From the NCBI GenBank assembly GCA_029721435.1, contig CM056573.1, positions 123,653,447 to 123,717,446 of the forward strand: a stretch of 64,000 nt of DNA, in the 5' to 3' direction. The notes under the pieces are model-generated. The model worked only from the letters and a program-made list of their open reading frames with translations. It did no database searches and was not told the DNA's origin. Of this stretch, positions 55,900 through 64,000 are shown one piece after another. The position numbers and the translations under genes are program-made. The first letter of the stretch is position 1. Each line of letters begins with the position of its first letter. The stretch comes from Gymnothorax reevesii. Taxonomy: Eukaryota; Chordata; Actinopteri; Anguilliformes; Muraenidae.

Positions 55900-57320
55900 G
55901 GCAAGAATTATGGAATCGGCACACTTAGAGTATGTTCATCCTTTCATAGCAAATAAACAAATCGCAGATATGACACAAAACATTTTTTTTAATTAGCTTA
56001 ATATTCAGGCACCGTGAATGACATCTCAGGCTAATTATATGAAACTATTTTAATGAATGGCATTTCTTTCATAAGTAAATAGAGAAAAAAAAAGAATGAT
56101 GCAATGTTGAGTAGAAAAATATGGCATCACCTTGCAATTGGCATTTCTGAAAGACGTATTAGCTCAAATCTGAAAATGCAAATTAGTCTGCAGTTTAAAG
56201 AGAGTGCTTGCAGACTTTAACACGATGTTGGACTGGGCAAATTGAGAGGACGCATGGCACCAATAAAATACCTGGCAATCAAAACAATTGAAAGGTTTAT
56301 AAAACTGCCCCAAGGAGGAGATGCAGCACAGAAAGTGATGAACAGTGTTAGTTATTCCAAGTCAGCTGTGTCTAAAATTCGGTGCAAGTGTAAACAAGAT
56401 GGGAAGGTTGTAAAGGGAAAACATAGGGGTAGACCTCGAAAGATGTCAAAGCAACAGGACAGACAACTCAAAGCAATATGCCTTGCGAATAAAAATGCTC
56501 AACAAAACAAATGAAAAAACAAATGGGCAGAAGGAGAAGACAATGTTTTTGACAGAGCTGTAAGAAATTGGCGGAATGAAATGGGATTTATATACAGAAA
56601 AGCCAAAAGAAAACCAGCCCTAACAGGAGAAACCAAGGTTACAGTGGGCTAAAGAGAAGCAATCATGGAGTGTGGCACTCAGGGACACTCAGTGATGAAT
56701 CACGAATCTGCATTGGCTAAGGCACAGATGCTGGAACTTTTGTCAGGTGTCCTTCCAATGAAGCATATAAAAAGACTGCTTGAAGAAAACAAGCATATTT
56801 CCCCATTCATTTATAATATGGGGTTGCAGGTCGGATAAAGAACCAGTGGAGATGGCAGTCATTGCTTCAACAGTCAATGTGCAGAAGTAGACAGAAAGTT
56901 TGGATAATTTTCTGGTTCCATCAACAGAGGATAGGGTTGGTGACGATGAAGTCATTTTTCAGGATGACAGAACATCTCACCAGCAGAGCAAAGTGTAAAA
57001 GCTTTTCTTCAGGAAAGGCATATAAACTCAAAGACATTGCCAGCAAACAGTTTGGATCTCGGTCCATTTGAAAATTCATGGTGGAAATGGTCCATGACGA
57101 GGCCCCATCCTGCAAAGCTGATCTGTCAATGGCTATTTGAGAAAATTGGATCCAGCTTGATGGAGAGTAATGTTTTTCATGAGTGAAGTCCATGTCTCAA
57201 AAAATTCAGGCCTCCATAAAAGCTTGAGGAGTAAAAAAGTACTAATTCTAATTAAAATTTTTCCACAGTTTTTTCCTCAACATTGAGGAACATGATTCTA
57301 TATAATTTTTTTCTCTGCTT
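55900..57320 (+). mobile_element. Tc1-like transposon, nearly full, broken
   Basis: The left terminus carries GGCAAGAATTATGGAATCGG and ATGACACAAAACATT; the right side carries TTTTTTCCTCAACATTGAGG and TTTTTTTCTCTGCTT, the matching inverted-repeat phrases of this family. The transposase starts at 56254 (MAPIKYLAIKTIE) and reads SYSKSAVSKIRCKCKQDGKV and KGKHRGRPRKMSKQQDRQLK before a stop near 56512. In other frames follow VRNWRNEMGFIYRKAKRKPA, the second catalytic block LSDESRICIG (near 56685), VIFQDD (near 56948) with the third block, NSLDLGPFENSWW (near 57043), and MVHDEAPSCKADLS. At least three frame changes and a stop make it dead. Its right end lies about 28 bases from duplicated block B. 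Confidence 0.88.
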
Positions 57321-57347
57321 ATTTGCAGAGAAAAATATGCTATTAAC

Positions 57348-57985
57348 TTCCTAAAGCCCAACATCTGCCTCGCGGCAATGGCAACATTAAGGGATATTCA
57401 AATGATTAGCCATGAGCCTCTGACCCTTAAATGCATAATTGTTTTCAAGCTGTTCCTGTACAAGATCGCTTGATGAGAAATCACTCAATATATTTACTAA
57501 ATAATCAAGACCAATATAAGAGCCTATGTAAGTATTAAATAATGACAGATTGCCAAAGGGCGACATGGGACATGTACTTAATAATGATATTGTATGGATG
57601 CAAAAGAAAAAAAGTAAAAATAATGTAAAAAAATCAATTAACCCAATTTCTCTGAATTCCATCTTCTGTTTTTTTTTTTTTTTCCGGCATTGCAGCCTAA
57701 TTTATTTTAAGATTTCACTTCATCCTAATGCTTTCGGTGTTCCAAAGAGTAAGTTGCATTTGCACGGAAACAGTTGTACAAAGGTTGCCGTGCCAAGTGA
57801 TAATAACTAATTTATAAAATTACCTTCTAGCTTCGAAGTGTTGGTAATTGAGTACATTGGTTATCAGTGCATTGTGAAAGTTTGACGGATGGCATGCATT
57901 TAAAATCATTTCATATGCATGCCATGCGTCGAACCTTCAAGAAAACAAAGTCATTCATGAGGTCTTTACAGTCTAGTCTCTGCAA
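57348..57985 (+). repeat. Duplicated non-coding block, copy B
   Basis: Homologue of 40322-40925 in the same orientation; see that entry for the shared anchors. Copy B has a longer pyrimidine run (15 T at about 57669-57683) where copy A has eight T. The GCATGCCATGCGT anchor is at 57917-57929, preceded here by an extra ATGGCATGCATTTAAAATCA that nearly repeats it. Its left edge begins just after the end of the Tc1 relic. Confidence 0.75.
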
Positions 57986-58295
57986 TGGCAATTATCTAAT
58001 TAAACAAATTCTAAACCTTATCTAAATCCCACCTTCAGCAGCATTTACTACATTTTATTCTACTTCAAGATGGAATTTCGAGAAATTTCAGTTAACTACC
58101 ATCCATGCAATCTCAAATTGTTGCCCCCTCGTGGACACAAAGCTGTATGTCTTAATTGTTAATGGCAATGCAGCTTACTGAAAGCCCACTTGCTCAGTAA
58201 ATTATTTCAATCCATTACCTGATTCATACTCGGAAATAGGTTGAGTGTTAACCTGCATTATGGTAATGTCACTGATTGTAGGCTGTAATGTTTGA
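57986..58295. other. Unassigned spacer
   Basis: No recognisable feature. Confidence 0.4.
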
Positions 58296-58552
58296 GTCAC
58301 GTGCCCGGAAGCGTGGCTGCCAGTATGCGCCTATGGCCCCTCTGACCACCACCAAACATTCGCACACAGCCATACATCCTATAATGCATGTTTTTTGTGG
58401 GTGGGGGAAACCGAAGTACCCGGAGGAAACCCACGCGAACACGGGGAGAACATGCAAACTCCACAAAGAAAGGCCCCAGGCCGTATTCAAACCCACAACC
58501 TTCTTGCTGTGAGGCAGTAGTGCTAACCACTGTTAGCACGCTGCAACCACTC
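58296..58552 (-). mobile_element. tRNA-SINE (V-SINE/DANA type)
   Basis: On the minus strand: a tRNA-like head with AGTGGTTAGCACTACTGCC, a B box GTGGGTTTGAATACGG, then the conserved core TTCTTTGTGGAGTTTGCATG, TTCTCCCCGTGTTCGCGTGG, GTTTCCTCCGGGTACTTCGG and TTTCCCCCACCC. Head plus core matches the tRNA-derived fish SINEs with a shared central domain. The head is slightly rearranged (TTAGCACGCTGCAACCACT). CpG sites in the core are still present, so it is fairly young. Confidence 0.85.
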
Positions 58553-59149
58553 AGCAGTAATGGGAAACAGATGATCCTGGTTGTGTGATAAGCAGGCTGC
58601 GATCCGGGTCTTAATTGGCCGGCGTGAAGGCAAGGCCTGACATAGACAGAATTTTATTTTTACATGAGTAGCCTTAACACGTGGACCTGAGCTAGCAAAC
58701 CCACATTTTTACTCCTGGTTAAGTTTAGGAAGGAGTGTTGTGATGAGACTCAATCAATCAACTTGCCGTTATCACGCTCTGGGGCATTAAGATTCACAAA
58801 CAGCTGACCCAGGAGTTACAGATAGTGTCACTTTGATTAGAAAGGCCTTCTTTAGCATATGAAGCCAATCGGATGTGCACACAGAAAAAAATGCTGTTTT
58901 GCAAGCTGCATTAATTCAGAAGCTTCATAAGACATTGATGTTTTGTGTTGGGTCTACCATTAATGTGGATAATAAAATATACTCAGCGCCATTAAAAACG
59001 CACAGGTGAGGTATGGACTGTATTTGTGGCAAATTGAAGAATCGATTGTTTCAACTGGCTGCCAATCTCAAATATTTGCTACATATGATTGTATAAGCAC
59101 TTTTTTTTTTATTATTCATGAAATTTTTAAAATGTGGCCGGTCCATTTC
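58553..59149. other. Gene-free stretch
   Basis: No recognisable feature apart from a T-run near 59101-59110. Confidence 0.45.
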
Positions 59150-59338
59150 CTTGCGGCCATGGTGATTTGATGTGCCAAACGTAGGTCAGAGGTTCAACCC
59201 CCGGTGTAGCCACAATAAGATGAGTGCAGCCGTTGGGTTCTTCACTTTACACTGGTCCCTGAGATTTGGCCCTGGCTTAGTCTGATAAACTGAAACTTCC
59301 TTTTGAGAAAAAAATTCAGCTAAATACAGTAAATGCAA
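59150..59338 (+). mobile_element. tRNA-derived SINE, second family
   Basis: Head: CCTTGCGGCCATGGTGATTT, then a B box GGTTCAACCCCCGGTG near 59191. Body: GCCACAATAAGATGAGTGCA, GCCGTTGGGTTCTTCACTTT and CTGGCTTAGTCTGATAAACTG; the tail AATTCAGCTAAATACAGTAA corresponds to the GCGTCAGCTAAAT-type LINE-shared tail. Different from the V-SINE-type copies nearby. Confidence 0.78.
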
Positions 59339-59365
59339 AAAAAATATAGTGTAGCATGCCCTCTA

Positions 59366-60419
59366 CACTCAAAAAAATAATTTGTTGGGTGAACATAATA
59401 AAATTATGGAAAGTATTTCCACCCAATCATAATACGTTAATTTAGCAACAAATTCTTGTATTGAGTGACATAAATGTAAATATGCTGGTTCAACATAAGG
59501 TGTTGGTGTTACTCAATTACTCAACAACAAGGGGTAAGTCCAACATAATTATCATTTGTTGGGTGAACATACAAAATTTATGGAAAGAATTTCCACCAAG
59601 CATTCACACACAGCCATACAGGAGTGTTCCTATATTGCATGTTTTGTGGGTGGGGGATACAGGAGTACCCAGAGAAAACCCACACTAACAGGAGGAGAAC
59701 ATGCAAACTCCACACAGAAAGGCCCCAGGCCAGATTTGAACCCACAACCTTCTTGCTATGAGGTAGTAGTGCTAACCACTGTGCCACCATGCCACCTAAC
59801 TGTGGGTGTTCCCAAGTGTGCCCAATCCAAGTCAATGGGGTAGGTTGAACTATATTTTTATACACAACTAATTAATTGTGCTGATCAGACAAGACTTATG
59901 TATGTTTGACAATCACAAATATTTTAGTTGACAGTCCTTTCAGTCATATGAAAATCAACAGTAATAATTCAATAAAAGTCAATTCTGACATCAATAATTG
60001 TTTTAAACAATGTAAACATTTGTTGTCCAAGTTTATGACAGTTGATATCAAGTTAGAAAAAAAAAAAAACCTAAAAGCAAACAGGATTTCTTGAGATTTA
60101 ACTTGTTCGCCCGCCCGTCTCTTTCGTGCGTTGCTCTGCCCTCTTCTGCAACTTCCGGAAGTAAAGTTTGTAAATGCACTCCCTGCTCGCACACTACTGC
60201 CACCCTCTGTTCTGGAGTTGTACACGCCATTTGATGTCTTACCCAAAAAGCATTAGGTTCTGTCAGCATAACTGAATTTAGTAAATGTTAAGTTATTGCA
60301 CATCATGCTAAAATAACATTACTTAATGATGTTCAACCACAAAACATGACTATGTATGGTAGAAGCAACATGTTACCCTTACATTAATTTAGCAGACACC
60401 CAATCTGGTTTTTTGAGTG
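59366..60419. mobile_element. TIR element, TA-flanked, with nested SINE
   Basis: The left end CACTCAAAAAAATAATTTGT then TGGGTG mirrors the right end CACCCAATCTGGTTTTTTGAG then TG. TA flanks both sides (59364-59365, 60420-60421), so it could be a Tc1/mariner-type non-autonomous element. Inside, a block of about 45 bases starting TTTGTTGGGTGAACATA occurs at 59381 and again at 59555 (174-base offset). A V-SINE-type copy occupies 59600-59797. No transposase was recognised. Confidence 0.75.
59600..59797 (-). mobile_element. tRNA-SINE nested in TIR element
   Basis: Minus strand: GGTGGCATGGTGGCACAGTG (head, A box), GTTAGCACTACTACCTC, a B box GTGGGTTCAAATCTGG, then the core GTGTGGAGTTTGCATGTTCT and GGGTTTTCTCTGGGTACTCC. 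Same subfamily as the copy at 58296-58552, with fewer CpG. It splits the TIR element at its second internal repeat. Confidence 0.85.
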
Positions 60420-60421
60420 TA

Positions 60422-61409
60422 AGAGCATATTAATGGGAAAGTGGTATTTTTGTTTGTCTATAAGCATAAGGAATTTCACTTTGGACTGAAAAGCCAAAGT
60501 AAAGGTTCATTGGCATTTCAAAGAAACAGCTCTTTCTTGAATTCACTCCCCCTTTTAATCTGTGCAGAATCAAGTAGATCAGAAGGGTGACCGTAATGCT
60601 CTGGAAACCAATAATTCTTCGCCAGGAAAAAAATTACCAAGAGCTGAGAGGTAAATGTCTGCTGTCTGCAGTTTACAGCCTGATTGCTTTCAGCTCTCTG
60701 TAACCATTCACCACTCACATTTTAATCAAGAAGATGCTTTTTTTCCCCTTGCTAAGCAAATGTCAAGAGAGCTTGAAGTATGAAAATATCTGTTCTATAT
60801 ACATAAGTGCCCCTTTGCAGTGTCTTGGCTGCATAATGTTTTACCATAAAAAATATTGCCAAAAATATTACGTGCTTCATTTTGAAGTGAATTTCATTCC
60901 TAATGCATGTTTCAGCAGAGTAGAATTTATGTTTCATAGAATTAAGGCCAGAAAGCGCATTAACTGTCAGGTATCCTGAAGATTAGTCTGCTGCTTTACA
61001 TTGCATTAGAAACCAGCTGGGCACTCTGTAGAGCATATAGCCCAACCAAAACAAGAGCTCCAAACTTTATTTTTGAATTTTTATGAAAAAACTTTTAAAT
61101 TCATGTAATTTTGTGTTACATCCTGTTTCTGTCTTAACTTTTCCTAAAGTCTGGCTATCTGCATCTTTTTTGATTTGAATCTTTGATTTCAATCATTCAA
61201 TTATTGTCTCATGGCTTTACCCCTCCCCTCCTGCATTTGCCGGCATCCATCTCACCTTCTTTGTTAACTGTTGTCTCTGTGTGTTCAACCCCTTAAAGTT
61301 CCATCCATTCTTCACCAAATTTCCACCGAAACAAAAAGTGTTTATTGTCTCCAGCCACGTGTTTAGAGCGGAGTGGCAGGACACTGTATTCACAACCGTC
61401 TGCCCAGTC
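60422..61409. other. Gene-free stretch with a complex segment
   Basis: No supported gene. Segment 60480-60720 is complex and non-repetitive (GGAAACCAATAATTCTTCGC, GCAGTTTACAGCCTGATTGC) and is a conserved non-coding candidate. Confidence 0.4.
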
Positions 61410-61945
61410 GAATTGTTGGCACGATATCTCAAGAATCAGTGATCCAAACTTGATAAAATTTGACATCAAGGTCTAGTATGAGGATTTCCCAACACTAGTC
61501 GATTTTGGTGACCTTGACCGCATTTTCAAGGTTCCAGCGTGCCTTCAAAGATTTTAATACTGAAGTTCTTGTTGGCATGATATCTCAAGAATCAGTAATC
61601 CGATCCTGATCAAATTTTATGCCAAGGTGTAGTATGGGAGTATCCAGACACCAGTCGTTTTTGGTGACCTTGACCTAATTTTCAAGGTCATAGCAAGCCC
61701 TCAAATATTTTGACATTGAAGTTTTTGTTGACATGATATCTCAAGAATCAGTGATCCGATCTTGATCAAATTTGATACCAAAATGTAGTATGGGAGTAGA
61801 CACCAGTCATCTTTGGTGACCTTGACATAATTTTCAGGGTCACAGGGTCAGGGTCAGGGACATTGAAGTTCTTGTTCGCGCAACATCTGAAAAAGCAGTG
61901 ATCCGATTTTATTCATATTTTAACCAAGGTGTGTATCAGGTGACA
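61410..61945. repeat. 156-bp tandem repeat array
   Basis: GATATCTCAAGAATCAGT starts at 61423, 61579 and 61735 (exact 156-bp period); a decayed fourth start lies near 61882 (AACATCTGAAAAAGCAGT). Each unit holds GGTGACCTTGAC (TGACCTTGA at 61509, 61665, 61817; reverse TCAAGGTCA). The third unit is shortened and its margin expands into AGGGTCACAGGGTCAGGGTC. It is unrelated in sequence to the 146-bp array except for this site. Confidence 0.9.
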
Positions 61946-62139
61946 GAACTCCAAACAATACAATTACATTGAGTACCATATCTAAATCCTCCATCTTGAT
62001 AAATGTTTAATGTTACAGGCAGTGAGTACGATAATTCATTTGACTGTAAAACAGTTTTATCCCCAGTTGGACAGACCCTCAATATGAAAAATTACGTTAG
62101 TTCTAAGTTATATTTATCTAAGAGTTAATGGATGGCATT
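61946..62139. other. Unassigned spacer
   Basis: No recognisable feature. Confidence 0.4.
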
Positions 62140-62345
62140 TATATAGTCTAGTATTACAATAGTGATATCATAGTTATTCAAATTACAGCAATACAGTTGA
62201 GTGGACTATGGTAATATCATGGTGCTGTTGACTGTGGTAGTACTATAGTTATAATGTGATGACTATAGTATTGCTCCAGTTATACTATGCAAACTATAGT
62301 AATACTATAGTTATGTCATAAATACTGTAGTATTACTAAGAAATA
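62140..62345. repeat. Cluster of ACTATAGT/AGTATTACT words
   Basis: About a dozen related words (ACTATAGT, TAGTATTAC, ACTATGGTAAT, GTAATACTATAG) in 200 bases, several palindromic. It looks like a degenerate AT minisatellite whose units can pair with each other. Confidence 0.6.
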
Positions 62346-63789
62346 ACTGTAGGATATTTTCATAAGCAAAAGCCCAAAAGGCGGATTATGTTGTCATGCA
62401 ATCTGCCTGTCTGTCCATCCATCTTTCTGTATTAGAAAGTACTTGGCTGATGAAATCAACTCCTGAAGTTTTCATGGGACATCCCTGAAACTTTGCACAA
62501 ATGCTGCAGATAGACTGATGATACATTTACCGCAGTTGCAACTCTAGCTCCCGGAGCACTCTTTTTTTTTTTTTTTGGTTCAGTCCTCAAGCACTTTGGA
62601 AGTATTCCCTGGCAATGATGTCGAAGTGCAGGCTGACAGCTTTAATTTGATGGTATTTGCAGTCATTTGTTGAATCAATTAGAAATGACAGAACCTTTTG
62701 TACACAGCTCCCCCTATTTTCAAAAAACATGAGAAAGATTGAAGGTCTGCATAAACAACAGACGTTGGGGTATCTTCCCCAGTGACGCTCTACTGGGACT
62801 GTACTGCTGCCATCTTCAGTTTATTCCTATTTCTGATGGAGACTTTATGCGTGTGGTCTCCTCTTTGGCTTGAGAAATGGATATTTAATGCAATTCAGAT
62901 GCTGCACTGATTCTGCTAACAAAACCAAAATAACAAAAAAAAGCCACTGTCCAAAGAATCATGGAGTTCTCTGCATATTATAGTGTTATGTCAGACTTAT
63001 GTGGACAGGGCTCAAATAAAGTTTAACCTAAGTCTTATCTGGATAGGCAAAAGACGAAACGATCGCTAACTGATATTAAAATGCAATGCAGTACATTGAC
63101 TGAGAATAAGAAGAGGGAATTCAAACAATGAAGGATAAGTACTTTTTGAAAGGTCAATACCACATGTCTGTTCCATTCTGCTACCACCTCTGACTGCCCA
63201 CTGTGTTTCATCAATTTGCACATTGTACACACATTATTTTTTCTCCTACCTTGTTGCTGGGGTGAAGAGTAGATGCGCCTTCCCTCTCTACTGATCCTAT
63301 GCAGTCAAGACAAGTGGCAGAGGGGTGAAAATTACATGGTGTCAAGGAAAAACCGCCATGCTTGACCTCCACGAGAGGTGGGCGGCCACGATTCCCACAG
63401 TCAAAACAGCGTTGACACTTAAAAGTAGAATTTATGGACTTGAGGAATCTCACTTTCTCCCTTTCGCATTCACACACACATACGAATGCACAGGCACTGT
63501 TGCTCTCTCTCACTCAAACTCACATGTTCATATACTCATATGCACACATATGCTCACTCTGTTTCTTTTTCAATCACTCTATACCTGTTTTAGTCATTCT
63601 GTCCATCCAGTATATTGCTGCATTTATTTGTCCCTTTTGGCCTCTCAGAATACTGTGCCATTGCTTCCCTGTTTTTTCACTACATAAAAAAGCTAAACAT
63701 GCAATGGTCTTTCAACTTTTTGAATGACATATGGCCCCCATTAGACTTTTGAAACTGAGTTTAACAAAAACTGGGCATTTGACAAAGTA
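62346..63789. other. Gene-free stretch
   Basis: No supported gene. A T-run of 15 lies near 62562-62576. The overlapping short frames at 63211-63727 cross CA/CT-rich sequence and are not supported. Confidence 0.45.
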
Positions 63790-64000
63790 TTGCCCACATC
63801 CTCACACTCCATTATCTCTCTGCCTCTTCATTTATGCCTCTCTCGATTTATCTCCCAGAATCTCCATCTCACTGTCTCTCTTCTGCTGACTCTCTCCATC
63901 TTTCATCTGCTTCTGTCTCTTCTGACTCCCTCTGTCTCTCTTGCTCTGCATTTCTCTCAGTCCCTCCCTATCTCCATCCCTCTCCTTCCATCCCCCCCCA
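63790..64000. repeat. Polypyrimidine (CT-rich) tract
   Basis: Strongly strand-biased C/T sequence built from TCTCTC, CTCCATC and CTGTCTC words up to the window edge, ending in a C-run. Such tracts can adopt triplex (H-DNA) structure. It may continue beyond the window. Confidence 0.85.

Overview
The window looks like euchromatic nuclear DNA of a ray-finned (most likely teleost) fish. It is AT-rich and microsatellite-rich, and no host protein-coding gene could be supported on either strand. The interspersed repeats are a typical fish mixture: several distinct Tc1-like DNA transposons, a PIF/Harbinger element with a Myb-like second gene, hAT-type MITEs with 8-bp target duplications, tRNA-derived SINEs of the V-SINE/DANA type, a 5S-rRNA-derived SINE3, L2- and CR1/L3-like LINE fragments, and LTR-element solo LTRs. 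Nothing bacterial, phage or plasmid-like is present. Family names are given from memory of sequence patterns; no database was searched. The species cannot be told.

Layout. 0-5 kb: a palindromic MITE, then an old CR1/L3-like LINE. 5-9.3 kb: a probable solo LTR, then mostly unassigned DNA with a strong G-quadruplex motif at its end. 9.3-19 kb: a dense transposon zone with three Tc1 relics, two solo LTRs of one family (each with a perfect 5-bp target duplication), and a 2.1-kb Harbinger with two smaller palindromic elements inside it. 19-24.3 kb: a third LTR, two LINE 3' fragments, TG tracts, and a 146-bp tandem repeat carrying nuclear-receptor-type sites. 24-35 kb: TIR elements, the SINE3, two hAT MITEs and a nested pair of DNA elements. 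35-43 kb: sparse repeats, and one member (40.3-40.9 kb) of a duplicated non-coding block. 43.5-45.6 kb: a CpG-rich LTR plus leader-like segment, then a TTAA-flanked element with a perfect RFX X-box. 47-60 kb: Tc1 relics, SINEs, a (TG)24 tract, and the second member of the duplicated block (57.3-58.0 kb). 61-64 kb: a second tandem array (156-bp unit) and a polypyrimidine end.

The strongest leads are: (1) two unrelated tandem arrays, 37 kb apart, that both carry the element TGACCTTGA (reverse TCAAGGTCA) once per unit, one of them also a perfect DR1 site; (2) a roughly 600-bp non-coding block present twice in direct orientation 17 kb apart; and (3) an unusually CpG-rich LTR-plus-leader segment. 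The many gene-free stretches, the duplicated block and several complex single-copy segments would fit a gene desert or large intron around a regulated gene, but that is inference.
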